A model generated the notes under the pieces. It did no database searches. It was given only the letters and a program-made list of their open reading frames with translations, and was not told the DNA's origin. A program made the translations under genes and the position numbers. This document shows positions 12,533 to 25,439 of a stretch of 64,000 nt of DNA, one piece after another. The stretch's first letter is position 1. Every line of letters starts with the position of its first letter. Source of the DNA: Globodera rostochiensis (taxonomy: Eukaryota; Nematoda; Chromadorea; Rhabditida; Heteroderidae); NCBI GenBank assembly GCA_018350325.1, contig JAEVLN010000002.1, positions 6,121,456-6,185,455 on the forward strand, read 5' to 3'.

Positions 12533-13861
12533 GGTAATCAAAGGCCAACGTTTTGTCAATATTAATAATGCCTTATTATACAACAAAGAATATCGTATAT
12601 GCAAAATTAAGTTTTACAACCTAAAACAATTTATCACATAGTACTAAATCAGAAAGTGCCGTTTAAAACTTTGTCTGTTGGTAAAAACGACCCGCTTTTA
12701 AAAAATGAAACTTCCGGAAGGCGCTTTGTCTTGACGTTGTGAACAAAAAAAATAAAAGAAAAAACAAAATCAATAATTTAATTTATGGCAGTTTGTATAA
12801 AGAAAAGTAAATAAAAAAAGGAAAATGACGCAATTGACAAAAATAACCACACTATAGGACTTAAAAAGTAAAACAATAACTTTCCATTAACTAATTGTGT
12901 GCCATGATTAATTTATGCAGAAACCACTTTATAATTAAAATTAGATGCTGTTAAAAACCCAATCAATTATCCTAGAAGAATTGGGATTTAGAGGGATCTG
13001 TTGTACAACCAGTTTATGAGACCACAACATTTAAAATTTTTGAATAACATTAGAACTCCCTATTATTATAATGGAAAATACGAAGAAAGAGGAAAGCACG
13101 GAAAGCCTGATAAACCCCCTAAACCCGCATTAATGAGTAAGAAGAGAGTGCGCTCGTGCATCACGCCACCGAGCTGGTGTGCTTAAAACTTGCAAATAAA
13201 AATTTTACTAATTAGTGACTTGCTAATTTTAAAAATTAACAATTAAATTTATCATTAACCACAAAAATATACCCTTACATAATAAAATTCATATAGAAAA
13301 ATTAAATAAATCAGTCACTATAGTATTTTCAAATTATGCAAAAAAAAGTTAAATCTAAGCAAACAAGAACTAATTATATCAAATACTTAAATCAACGAAC
13401 TACGGTATCTGACTTGGATTTTGCAACAGCTCACCGGGGCTGCGGAATTTTTGGAACGCGGTCGTGGTGGTAAGCCGGTCAGGTTACAAAAAACGTTAAA
13501 TATTCAAAATTAGCAAAATAGAATACATAGTAATTATTTAATATAAACACCAAACCATATTTTAAAATGTAAACATGTTGGTATAAACGACCCGCTTTTA
13601 AAAAATGAAACGTCCGGAGATGGGCGCTTTGTCAGGAGGTTGTGAACAAAAAAATAAAAGAAAAAACAAAATCAAAATTTAATTTATGGCAGTTTGTATA
13701 AAGAAAGGTTCATAAAAAAATGACGCAATTGACAAAAAATATTATTACAATGCATTCAACATAAAATCACATTAAAAATATAAAAGGATCTAAAAAGTAA
13801 AACATAATTAACTTTCCATTAACTAACTGTGTGCAAAAAACACTTTACGATTAAAAAAAAT

Positions 13862-14550
13862 ACTTTTCTAATATTTGAAAAAACTTAAATTTCAGAAAAT
13901 GGATGAGCTTAAAAAGGAGTTCAGTGGCAAACAAATTTGGGCCTCTGTTGATGAAACAACGGACAAGAAAGGAAGGTACGTCGCCAATTTGATTATTGGA
14001 GTCTTGGATTGCAAATTGAATAAACCTGTGTTGGTCGCCGTCAAGTACCTTGAAAAGACTAACAACGAAACAATAGCGCGTTTTGTCAATGATAATCTCC
14101 GAACGTTCATTTCCGCTGAAAATTTATTGCTATTTGTAACGGACGGTGCGCGTTACATGATTAAAGCAGCGAAGGTTCCCAAAAATTGTGAATTTACTAA
14201 CATTAATAGTTATTTTAAGGGGCTCAAAATGTTTTACCCCAACTTGATCCATTTGACGTGTGTCTGTCACGGCCTTAACAGAGTGTGTGAAGCAATTCGG
14301 GCCCACTTTGTTGATGTGGATGAATTGATTGCCAGAAAATTTTTGATTTGCAATTGCAAAAACAACTGTTAAAATCTATGGAGAATAAATTTTTTTTTAA
14401 CTACATTTTCACCCTAAATTTTCAACTTTTTATGCATATTTGGTGCATATTTTGCGATTTTTATGCATATTTTATGCATATTTCACTGTTTTATTTGCAT
14501 GTTTATGTGCATATTTTGGCCACTTTTTGTGCATATTTTTGGCAGCCCTA
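13862..14550 (+). mobile_element. hAT element, 5'-truncated
   Basis: The right end reads ...TTTGGCAGCCCTA; its reverse complement TAGGGCTGCCAAA is a typical hAT terminal inverted repeat. Inside it lie many TGCATATTT-type words (about 14430-14540), resembling subterminal transposase-binding repeats. No matching left TIR is visible; the left boundary is set where an older repeat (see 11.9-16.7 kb) is interrupted. Encodes the transposase fragment at 13896-14372. Confidence 0.6.
13896..14372 (+). pseudogene. hAT-superfamily transposase fragment
   Basis: After an acceptor-like aaatttcag, an ATG at 13899 opens a frame of 157 codons to TAA at 14370. It has the order typical of the central hAT transposase (DUF659-like) region: IWASVDETTDKKGRYVANL (catalytic-region Asp block), then LLFVTDGARYMIKAA, then LIHLTCVCHGLNRVCEAIR. 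Full-length hAT transposases run to 500-700 residues; the N-terminal zinc finger and the C-terminal dimerisation domain are missing. The frame ends shortly before an element terminus at 14550. The initial TTG at 13875 is not a plausible start. It is probably a dead partial copy, unless missing parts are on other exons. Confidence 0.75.
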
Positions 14551-14599
14551 ATGATAAAAAACGACCTAGAACCGCATAAATGAGAAATCAATAAATTAA

Positions 14600-17500
14600 T
14601 TGAAACAAAAGGTTTAATTAATACAAATTTCTTAAATTCTTATAAATCATTAGAAAAGTGAACTTTAGCTTACCGTACCTTGCCAGATGTAACTTGCTTT
14701 CATCGCAGACCGGTTGTCGCTTCGACACTATAGCAGCAGCCTGAAGAACATGAAGATGCACATACCCTACACTCAGTTGCATGCGGTGCGCAAAAAACAC
14801 CTTTCGAGCAAACGCCTTTCGTTTCTTAACCTAAAATATTAAATTTATTAAATTTGTTAAAATGATAATAGTTAAAATAAATATTAATAAGGCTAAAAAA
14901 TCATTACTGAAGAAAACTTAAATCGGTTTGCTATTCTTTAAAATTGAAACATTTTGATAGATTATTTAACGCAAATGATGCATTAATTAACCACATATTA
15001 AAGCCATTAAAAAATAATAAATATTGAAAATAAAAAAGTGAGATTTAAAAAACTAATAATATTTTAAACAAAATCTGATGCGAAAATATTATCTTGAAAT
15101 TTACATAATTTAAAAACTAAATCGCATTAAAATCAAGACAATAAAATCATAACAAAACAATTATTTTAAAATGCAAATTGTTAAAAAACTTTTGACAATA
15201 AAATGATAATTTGATTTCAATATATAATAAAATTAACACATTCTAAATTTGAATTTTTTTAAAAAGGGTATAAATATACGAATTAAATAAATTTCAAACG
15301 GTAAAAATATCATAGATAAAAATAAATCACTTGCAGAACATTTAAATGTTTAATTTTTATTCAGTGCATGAATCACAAAAATAATTTGCAACAAATACCA
15401 AAAAAAAACTAACGATTCACAGTAAAATGAACATGGCTCCTAAAATTAACTATTGATTATTATTAAATGTTTAGTAAAATAAATTTAATTTTAAAAAAAT
15501 TTACCTTTGCACACTTTAATTTTCAATATTGTTTTATTTAATAATAAAACTAACATTGATCTCACTAAAAAGACTTAATTATTGTTTAAAAAATTATATT
15601 ATGCAAACTAAAATAGATAATAAAATTGGCTTAAATTAATGTTCAAAAAGTATACCCATTTAAAAATTAGGCGAAGAAAGTACGAAAAAGAGACCGATGC
15701 ATGACAACTTTTTAGAACAAAAGAGCAGCGCCTAAGGCCGACGTCTTCGCAAGAAATTGTTGGTATACTAAATTTATATTTTACTGCATCTTAATAAACG
15801 TATAACTATTTTTTCCGATTATTACATGCTCTAGCCAATATAAAATCTTTCGCTCATTCATATTGTCAACAAATGAGCGTAATACGAATTTATTAAAGGA
15901 TAAATAAAAAGTTACAAAACCATAAATGTTAAAATACAATTTAAATAAAGAATTAAATGTTGTTACGATAAATGCAATGACAACGCCGTGGTTTAAGCAA
16001 TTTTGGTGCCCGGGCAAAGTGGCGTATTCAGTGACATTCACGGAACATAAAACTTTTAAACTCTATTACTAAGGCAAATGAGCTGAAAGGAATTTTGTAA
16101 TAAAATGAAAATATTAAAGGATATACGACAAGAAAAAAGGCTAATAAAATGTAAAGCAATATTTAATTTATAGCAGTTTGCATAAAAAAATCATTATAAA
16201 AAAAGAAAAATGACGCAGTTGTCAAGAAATTTTATCACAAATGCATTCGACATAAATCACACTAAAAATATAATAGGACTGAAAAGTAAAACAATAATTA
16301 ACTTTCCATTAACTAACTGTGGCCACGATTAATTTATTTAAAAACCATTTTACGATTAAAATGGAATACTGTTAAAAACTCAATCAATTATCCTAGAAAG
16401 TTTGGAGTTTGGAGGGAGATGCTGTACAACCAGTTTTTGGGACCATAAAATTTTAAAATTTTGAATTACATTAGAAAAAATTTCCCTTATTATTAAAAAT
16501 GGAAAAAACGAATAAAGAGGGAAGCACGGAAAGCCTGATAAAAATCCTAGAACCGCATAAATGAAAAATCAATAAATATTATAATTATTAAATTTGTTAA
16601 AATGATAATTACTTAATAAATATTAATAATGCTAAAAAATCATTGCTGGAGAAAAATTCGAATCGGTTTGCTATTCTTTAAAACTGATATTTTACCGATA
16701 AGGATTAATTGAGCTAAAACATAAAAAATACAAAATGTGCATACGATTGTTGTATTTGTTATACTAAATGATATAGCAAGAAAAACTTTAAAAGTTTTTT
16801 GAAAATTTAATGCCTACACTGACTATCAAAAACTGACAAACTACAATATAAAACCTCCAGAGCTGGTTAATTTTGTTATTTTTGATCTGGTATAAATTCA
16901 GATCAATAAATTCTCAAAAGATATATAACAAACCTTATTTTATGCAATTGACAAAAACTCACATTTATTTTGTTTTTTTATCTCCAAAATCTTATCATTT
17001 TTTAACATTTGACAAACGGAAGAACGATTTGATCTGATGTAATTAAATTTTTACAAGTTTGCCAAAAAAAATCTGCAACGCCATCATGAATTTTGCAAAT
17101 TGACAACATGAACTTTCATTATTTTCATGCCAATGCACATCTCTACAACAAACGGTCAAGTTCAGTCAAAAAGAACCCAGATAATACTAAAAAAGTATAA
17201 ACAAGAATTTAAACGCTTTAAAATAATTGCTAAAACTTAAATCATTTAAATTTGTTAAGATTAATTCAAAATTTAATGTTGAAAAGACAATACTACAAAA
17301 AAATAATTTAAAAAATCAACGTTAAAAAAGTTTTAAATTTTTTTTCAACAGTTGAATGAATACGCAATACTAACAAAAACTGTCAAACTACTGCCGCCAG
17401 AACCCAATTCCTTTTGCCATTTATTAATCTGGAATAAATTCAAAGAAATGAATTCTCCGCAAAAACTTTATTATATGCAATTAGCATCGTTTAAGTAAAC

Positions 17501-19150
17501 AAAACTAATAAATTAGTAAAAAATGAACGCTTAAATAAAGTGTTCAGGTAAGCAGCGTTACGCCAAGGATGCGGAGAGAGTTTCCCCTCATCTGCTCACC
17601 ACTACGTATGAAGCCATAATTTTTAATTTCGAGAAATGATAAAACAAAATATTAAATTCTAACAAAGTAATTGTAATATTAAAAAAATATAAATATTGCA
17701 ACTTTGTCAAATAATAATTAAAAGCAATAAATTTAAAAATTATAAACAATAAAATCACTGATTAATTGTAATAATTCGATTAATCTATATTCATAAAGCC
17801 TTTTTCTGTAAGAGCAAGTGCAGTCAGGTTATAACATTTTTGGACTCTAAAGCAGCGAGTGAAACTAAAGCCTACAGCAATCAAAGGAAATGAACTCAGA
17901 AAGAAATAACAAACTTAGGCCACTACAGAAGGCATTAAATATTCCATTTCCATTTATCGTGATGTATTTAAGTATGAACAAATATCAATAATAAAACATT
18001 TTAAGATAATTTCACATGGCATTACTCTACATGCACAATTTTTCCTCCACCTCAATATTCTTAAAACTAAAAATGTCAATCTGAATAACATATTTCACAA
18101 ACTGTATTTCGAAAAAATACATTTTTTAGAATGTTAAAATATTGCATGAAATCAGAAATATATATTATTATTGTTTAAATTAAAATTTATACATACAAAA
18201 ACCATTTAAATTAATGATTTAAATACTACAAAAATTACAAAATCATTAAAAGCCAAATAACCCCCGTAGATAGAAAAATTAAATAATTTTCCAAAAAAAT
18301 TATTAAAAAATATACAATTTTATTGACTATCATTGTATGTAATGGTGCAATTTAAGATTCAATAATAAAACTAAATAACAAAATAGTTTTTCAATTGTAT
18401 CTTTAAACAAAGAATATTAAAAAAAGTAATAACAATATGGATAATGTGACCTAGACTAATTTTTAGTTAAATTTGGAATAAATATTTGAATTTTCACAGC
18501 GCGAAATCACTGTCGTGTTATTCTTTTATTGTTTTAAATTTAAATTTGTATAAAAGTCAAAACAAATATTTTCGACCGATTATAAATTTTGTTGTATCAG
18601 TTTTTAATCCATATTTTAATATTTGTGTGTTATCCTTAATCGTGACCGTTTTTAGCCAATATAATACATTTAGTATAGTTCTTTTTCGCAGCTGAGATCA
18701 TAGTACAAAACTGGCTAATAGATTAATAAAAACTAAAACATATTATTTAAATTAATAACACTTTATGTAAAACACCAAAGACAAGAAAATTTCAAAAGCA
18801 ATTAAAGTCAAATAAAATTAACAAATTTTATTGCTTTGGTAATAACTGAATGCCGCTCGCTTTCGTGGTAAAAAATGATTGCTATTAAAACGAGTCATTT
18901 TCGCCTTAAATAAACCAATAAAAAAATAAACTTTCTTAATTAATAAAAGTTGCAAAGGAATACCTTAAATGTTCAAATTATTTAAAATATCAATACTAAT
19001 AGATTATAATTATAAATTTTTAACTTTTTTGTTATTATTAAATCTGTAAGCGAGAAAATAAAAAAATGTCAATCTGAGTATGTCATCAAAGTAATTTAAA
19101 ATAAATAAATTTTATGATATGAAAATCGACATATGCTATTAATTATAACG
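14600..19150. other. A-rich desert with diverged repeats
   Basis: Mostly A-rich DNA. A minus-strand open stretch near 14680-14800 ends in a good donor (TACG|gtaagc) and contains SKRQPVCDESKLHLARY; it may be an exon. 16790-16955 is a diverged direct copy of 17330-17490. Nothing else is callable. Confidence 0.4.
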
Positions 19151-19173
19151 AAAACCTAAATTTCATCTAGTGA

Positions 19174-19494
19174 CAAAAATTGATTGTGGCCGACTTAAAT
19201 CAACACATTGATCTTCTCCCTTCCCGCCAGCCGTGCAGTGAAATGGAAACGACGGCCAAACGATGCCGTGTATATAAGGGACGCTAAAGAAATGACAAAA
19301 AAGTGACGCTAACCTCTTGAAATCGTAATGGTTACCCCTAATGAACAAAAATATGAGCCAAATAAACAACTCCCGAAATTGACCCCTTTGATAATTTCGA
19401 TAAGTTTGTTAATGAATACCAAAAGGTGTACAAATGGACGCAAGAGTCAGGCGCACTGCTATTTAAATTTAATAAGGACCGTTTCAAAATTTGA
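19174..19494 (+). pseudogene. Coding relic in two frames, unknown protein
   Basis: Two neighbouring plus-strand frames look protein-like. 19174-19287 (37 codons) contains IVADLNQHIDLLPSRQPCSE. 19366-19494 (42 codons) contains DPFDNFDKFVNEYQKVYKW and LLFKFNKDRFKI before TGA. An ATG frame from 19328 (VTPNEQKYEPNKQLPKL) could run into the second by a single frameshift. The flanks share a direct repeat (attgattgtggccgactta at 19179 and 19507). No family recognised. Confidence 0.35.
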
Positions 19495-19698
19495 TCTAGT
19501 GATAATAATTGATTGTGGCCGACTTAAACAATTGCTGTTAATATTAAAACTCGATGGTCGTTTATTACGAATAGATATAAAAGTAATTAATAGCTGTTGA
19601 AGCAACAAAAATTCTATAACAATATATGCCAATTTATTTACCATAGAGCTCAATATCAAAAAAATAAAGAATATACAAATCTGGAACCATAATATACT

Positions 19699-20560
19699 CG
19701 GTCGGGGTCAGTTCGGCGCAGCCGGTTCGGCGCGGCCAGTTCGGCGCGGTTTTTTCGGCGACGTCCCATTTTGGCGCCGTCCCGTTTTGGCGCCGGCCAG
19801 TTCGGCGCGACCAGTTCGGCGCCGCTGGTAATTTGGACATTTTGGCGCCGTTATGCACTTTTTAATTGCAAAAGCCTAAATGAGCTTAGGCTTAGGCCTA
19901 AACCTAAGCTAGCTTAGGCCTAAGCTTAGGCATAGGCTTAAAAGCTGTTTTATTAACGGATAATCGACAATCATTAAAAATTGCGGCCCCCAACGGAAAA
20001 ATTTTTTTAAAATTTAAGTGGATATTTTCTAGGTAAAAGTATGCGTATAATACGAATCGCAGCTTGGATTTAGCTAATATCGAACCCCGAACCGAATTCA
20101 AACATTTGGTAGAACAAATCCCCCCACATCTAAAAATTTTTTTTGAAAAAGAAGTTTAAAAGATATTTCTAAAAGTTTTCGGTCTCGTATGTCCGAATCT
20201 GACTATACCCCGGACCCAATTTCAACATCGGACCCAAATTCGAATAATTTTAGAAATTAATTTTTTTCATAAATCAACCGAAATTTTGATGAGGAGAAGC
20301 ATGTGGTCAGACGCAGTTAGCAAAAATTAATTTTAATTTAAGTTTTGGATGCACGCAAAAACATTAGGAACTAGGATTAAAGTGATTTTTTGAATAAAAA
20401 CAATTTTATTATTAAAATTTGTCGGCGCCAAAATGTCCAAATTACCAGCGGCGCCGAACTGGTCGCGCCGAACTGGCCGGCGCCAAAACGGGACGGCGCC
20501 GAAACGTGACGGCGCCGAAAAAACCGCGCCGAACCGGCTGCGCCGAACTGACCGGACCCG
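19699..20560. mobile_element. Mutator-like MITE, complete
   Basis: Terminal inverted repeats of about 150 bp: the left end CGGTCGGGGTCAGTTCGGCG mirrors the right end ...GAACTGACCGGACCCG. Both arms are built from GTTCGGCGC/GGCGCC words. The element is bounded by an exact 9-bp duplication TAATATACT (19690-19698 and 20561-20569), the size usual for Mutator-like elements. It has no transposase; apparent ORFs at 19634-19858 (-) and 20419-20631 (+) are TIR translations. Near the left arm lies a palindrome made of TTAGGC/GCCTAA words (19881-19940). Confidence 0.8.
19881..19940. repeat. TTAGGC/GCCTAA palindrome
   Basis: GCTTAGGCTTAGGCCTAA followed by ACCTAAGC and further TTAGGCCTAAGC words. TTAGGC is the common nematode telomere hexamer; here only two tandem units occur, arranged as inverted copies able to form hairpins. 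Present again at 24748-24810 in the second duplicate. Confidence 0.75.
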
Positions 20561-20569
20561 TAATATACT

Positions 20570-23400
20570 TGTTTAAAAATTTATTAAAAATAATTGTTAT
20601 GTCGAAGTGTCTCTTGAAAAATAAAGATTGAGTCTACATGGCATTCTATATAAGCTTGATCAGCAAAAAGTTTTCTATTATTATTAACCAATATCAAATA
20701 TTTTTTTTGTTTGTAAAAAACCAGCAGAATTTCATGGAGAATTGGAAGAAAGATTGAAACAAAAATTACAATTAAAAAATTATGTAAACAATATTAAAAA
20801 TACAATAACGAAAACAAAATTCAAATAAATCTACCATATCATTTATTTTGACGTTGCGAATGATTACACTTCCCAATTCGCCCGGCACCGTTGATGAAAA
20901 TCGGGCGCTTTAATTAGAATTATTTTAGCTGCAAATCATTCTTTTATAAATGGCTTTTTGAAAGCATAATATTCCATTTTTTTAATAGGGAAAGTAACTT
21001 CAAGACTTAATGCGAAACAATAAAGAATATACACCTCATACTTCAAAAATCACAATTAAAAATGAGTAGTCCCCAAAAGAATTTTTTGTATAATCACAAA
21101 TAGATCTCATATAAATGTAAGAAGTGAGAAAACGTATTTTTTCTACAATTTGTTTTCAAATTCCAATTGACTATATTAAAAGATGGATTGAAATAAAAAG
21201 TTTTAAAACTTAACCGCAAATTTAAAATTTTCGAGTATTCCATTTTTAACGCAATTTAAATTTTCGAATATTCCATTGTTTTAATAAAACTTTAACTCTT
21301 TGTCACTGCCCTAACTTTTTAAACAAATTGACAACAAAATATAAAAGTTTGAGCAAAAGCCCTTTTCAGCGGATTTGTGTTTTAAGGTGCCTATTTTATG
21401 GGGTTTAATGTCTGCCCAGAACCATTTTTTTAATAGGGAAAGTAACTTCAAGACTTAATGCGAAACAATGAAGAATATACACCTCATACTTCAAAAATCA
21501 CAATTAAAAATGAGTAGTCCCCAAAAGAATTTTTTGTATAATCACAAATAGATCTCCTATAAATGTAAGAAGTGAGAAAACGTATTTTTTCTACAATTTG
21601 TTTTAAATTCCAAATTGACTATATTAAAAGATGGATTGAAATAAAAAGTTTTAAAACTTAAATTAGATCCAATAACATCATTACATAAAACTTATAAAAA
21701 CAAAAAAAATCTATTTAAAGAAAAATTAATCAAAATATCTGTCAAAAATCAGCCCATTCTGTATTAAACCGCATATTTTATAAAACAACATATTTTGCTA
21801 CATCAAATAAATATAAACTGTTAATAAGTAAAAACACTATTTTGCAAATCCAAAAACATGTTCAAAATACCAAATATTCAATCATAATAGTTTTTATAAT
21901 TTTTAAATTATTTGTGTTTCATACCTAATAAATGAAGAAACAGTATTCAGTTAAAAATTAATATGATAATTTGTAAGTCGAATAAGTAAAATGTAATCTG
22001 AGTCACTCAAACGAGGGAATATTAGAATTAAAATGTAAAACAAAAAAAAATGCTGTATATATAAAAGCTAAATATAGGGTAATATAACAACAAACTTAAA
22101 TTTACCTTAAATGGTCATTTCGGACAAATGTAAAAATTATTTGCCATTTAGCCATTGGGAAAATGTTCCAACTTAATTGTGAAACATGATGATTATGCAA
22201 TATAAACTATGTGATCTCAACAACTTCGACTAATATTAAAATTATTTGCCATAAATGATAAATTACTAAACTCGTATACTAAATTATTGAAACAAAAAGA
22301 ATGGCAAAGGCTCAAGCTCACCTCCAATCCTTTGACAACAACCGCTGTTGCTGTTTGTTACCCAGTCAGCACAATGAAAAGCCAATGAAAACCCGACTAT
22401 GAAACACAATCAAAATTAAAAAATCAAAAGCTTTTAATATTTAGAATTGAATGAGAAATAAAAAAAATTAAAGGTTAAATAAGTAAAACACAATAAAAAG
22501 TATAATTTATAAAGAAGTATGCCAATGAGCTTTTAATTCGCTGATTACGCATTTCAAAAATAAAAAATGTCTTTATGTAAATTGCAAGCAAAAAAATAGT
22601 TTATATTTTTATAACAATAAATCATAAAATTTTATACAAATGTATCAATTGATAACATTTACCGGTTTCGGTTAAAAATATCGTTTGCATACATAAATTT
22701 AAATAGGATATGTAATTAAATGAAAATTAAATAAGAGAGTCTAGCCACGACTTTTGCAGGAAACAGCAGAATATAAATAAATTTATTAATATATCATAAA
22801 AATTGTTTTTTGAATAATTTGCAATAAAAATTCAAAAAGTATTATTCAAACAAAATTAAAATTTAATTGTTCTGATTTAGGTCAAGGATGCCTCTATCTG
22901 TTCTAATAGATCTGGGTTTGCCCCCATTTTTGAACGGTGCAAGAATAAGGCACCAGCTCGTGCATGGAATGTTCATGTATACAAAAGTATTCGTTAAATA
23001 TAAAACTGAATAAATAATTTTTTTTTGAAAAATTTACCGTGCTGAAAAGAAATTTTCAATCTAATCTGAGTAAACTGAGGGCACGGGTCGGAAAATTATT
23101 AAAAAATTAAATTAAAAAAGCAAAAAGCAAAAATCAAATTTATTTGTGTTTGAACTTAACAAAATGCAGAATTCAATCTAAGGAAACACAGCATTTTTTT
23201 GTTTGTGTGTAGGAGAACGACGTTCTATGTTCGAGCACCACATGCTGTCTTTTAACAAGAAAATCAATTTATTTATAAAGCCTATTTCAAAAGAATAGAT
23301 TTATAATAAACATTATAAACAAATAAATAAACAGTGAAATTCTTCTGCTCATATTTCTAAAAAACTCGTTCTCAATGCATAAAAAAACATAAAAAACAAC
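20570..23400. other. Spacer of duplication unit 1
   Basis: Non-coding AT-rich DNA, with an internal direct repeat of about 238 bp (20976-21214 and 21424-21662, offset 448). A GC island at 22880-22980 (gtcaaggatgcctctatctg) has no long frame. No gene seen. Confidence 0.7.
20976..21662. repeat. Pair of 238-bp direct repeats
   Basis: Copies at 20976-21214 and 21424-21662 start with TTTTTTAATAGGGAAAGTAA and end with AAAGTTTTAAAACTTAA, with about 210 bp between. They differ by a few bases. They might be solo ends of an element, but no TG..CA ends or target duplication are visible. Duplicated again at 25847-26085 and 26295-26533. Confidence 0.85.
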
Positions 23401-23404
23401 AAGT

Positions 23405-24744
23405 AAAGAAATAGTGTGCTAAAAAGAGCGAGTCAGACGGTTAGAGTAATTTGGTCATCAACGCACCCCATCTAATCATTTTTTAGTTACTTTTTTGAAC
23501 ATTTAATTTTTTGAAGAAATAGTGTGCCAAAAAGAGCTGTCAGACGGTTAGAGTAATTTGCTCATCAACGCACCCCATCTAATAATTTTTTAGTTACTTT
23601 TCCTGAGCATTTTATTTTTTAAAGAAATAGTGTGCTAAAAAGAGCGAGTCAGACGATTAGAGTAATTTGGTCATCAACGCACCCCATCTAATAATTTTTT
23701 AGTTACTTTTTTGAACATTTAATTTTTTGAAGAAATAGTGTGCCAAAAAGAGCTGTCAGACGGTTAGAGTAATTTGCTCATCAACGCACCCCATCTAATA
23801 ATTTTTTAGTTACTTTTCATGAGCATTTTATTTTTTAAAGAAATAGTGTGCTAAAAAGAGCGAGTCAGACGATTAGAGTAATTTGGTCATCAACGCACCC
23901 CATCTATAATTTTTTAGTTACTTTTTTGAACATTTTATTTTTTGAAGAAATAGTGTGCCAAAAAGAGAGAATCAGATGGTTAGAGTAATTTGGTCATCTA
24001 CGCACACCATCTAATAATTTTTTAATTATTTTTTTGAACATTTTATTTTTTGAAGAAATAGTGTGCCAAAAAGAGAATCAGATGGTTAGAGTAATTTGGT
24101 GATCTACGCACACCATCTAATAATTTTTTAATTATTTTTTTGAACATTTTATTTTTTAAAGAAATAGTAGATGGTTAGAGTAATTTGGTCATCTACGCAC
24201 ACCATCTAATAATTTTTCAGTTACTTTTTTGAACATTTTGTTTTTTGAAGAAATAGTGTGCCAAAAAGAGAGAGTCAGACGGTTAGAGTAATTTGGTCAT
24301 CAACTCACCCCATCTAATAATTTTTTAGTTACTTTTTTGAACATTTTATTTTTTGAAGAAATAGTGTGCCAAAAAGAGAGAATCAGATGGTTAGAGTAAT
24401 TTGGTCATCTACGCACACCATCTAATAATTTTTTAATTATTATTTTGAACATTTTATTTTTTGAAGAAATAGTGTGCCAAAAAGAGAGAATCAGATGGTT
24501 AGAGTAATTTGGTCATCTACGCACACCATCTAATATTTTTTCAGTTACTTTTTTGAACATTTTGTTTTTTGAAGAAATAGTGTGCCAAAAAGAGAGAGTC
24601 AGACGGTTAGAGTAATTTGGTCATCAACGCACCCCATCTAATAATTTTTTAGTTATTTTTTTGAACATTTTATTTTTTGAAGAAATAGTGTGCCAAAAAG
24701 AGAGAGTCAGACGGTTAGAGTAATTTGGTCATCAACGCACCCCA
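23405..24744. repeat. 108-bp satellite array, unit 1
   Basis: About twelve monomers of the same family as at 1-2183, but of a different subtype (GGTTAGAGTAATTTGGTCAT instead of GGCGAGAGTAATTTGGGCAT). Variants alternate (GAGCGAGTCAGAC / GAGCTGTCAGAC), giving a two-monomer higher-order period at the left, with CATCTACGCACACC variants in the middle. Confidence 0.95.
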
Positions 24745-24747
24745 AAA

Positions 24748-25431
24748 TGAGCTTAGGCTTAGGCCTAAACCTAAGCCAGCTTAGGCCTAAGCTTAGGCCT
24801 AGGCTTAAAAGCTGTTTTATTAACGGATAATCGACAATCATTAAAAATTGCGGCCCCCAACGGAAAATTTTTTTAAAAATTTAAATGAATGTTTTCTAGG
24901 TAAAAGTATGCGTATAATACGAATCGCAGCTTGGATTTAGCTAATATCAACCCCGAACCCAAATTCAAACAGTTGGTAGAACAAATCCCCCTACATCTAA
25001 AATTTTTTTTGAAAAAAGAAGATATTTCTAAAAGTTTTCGGCGTCGTATATCCGAATCTGACTATACCCCCACCCAATTTCAAATCAGACCCGAATTCGA
25101 GTAATTTTAGAAATTAATTTTTTTCATAAATCAACCGAAATTTTGATGAGGAGAAGCATGTGGTCAGACGCAGTTAGCAAAAATTAATTTTAATTTAAGT
25201 TTTGGATGCACGCAAAAACATTAGGAACTAGGATTAAAGTGATTTTTTGAATAAAAACAATTTTATTATTAAAATTTGTCGGCGCCAAAATGTCCAAATT
25301 ACCAGCGGCGCCGAACTGGTCGCGCCGAACTGGCCGGCGCCAAAACGGGACGGCGCCGAAACGTGACGGCGCCGAAAAAACCGCGCCGAACCGGCCGCGC
25401 CGAACCGGCTGCGCCGAACTGACCGGACCCG
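24748..25431. mobile_element. Mutator-like MITE, left end missing
   Basis: The second copy of the 19699-20560 element, beginning inside it at the TTAGGC palindrome. Its right TIR and the adjacent TAATATACT remain; the left TIR was lost at the duplication junction. Confidence 0.85.
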
Positions 25432-25439
25432 TAATATAC

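Larger units (their letters stand above)
11905..16690. repeat. Block of diverged direct repeats
   Basis: Several segments recur in the same order and orientation. 11909-12010 matches 13471-13560 (tattcaaaattagcaaaata). 12681-13135 matches 13579-13860 and 16148-16560. 12130-12250 matches 15075-15205. 14850-14945 matches 16595-16690 (atcggtttgctattcttta). Copies differ by many substitutions and indels, so the duplication is old. The middle copy is interrupted at about 13862-14550 by a hAT transposase fragment, its tail resuming at about 14551. The short frame at 13001-13186 belongs to this repeat. Confidence 0.7.

Noticed and set aside
19634..20631. ORFs rich in Arg/Pro/Ala (19634-19858 minus, 20419-20631 plus, 25290-25502 plus)
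   Set aside because: They are translations of the GGCGCC-rich terminal inverted repeats of the MITE.
20976..21662. LTR retrotransposon from the 238-bp direct repeats
   Set aside because: Only about 210 bp lies between, no TG..CA ends, primer site or target duplication seen.
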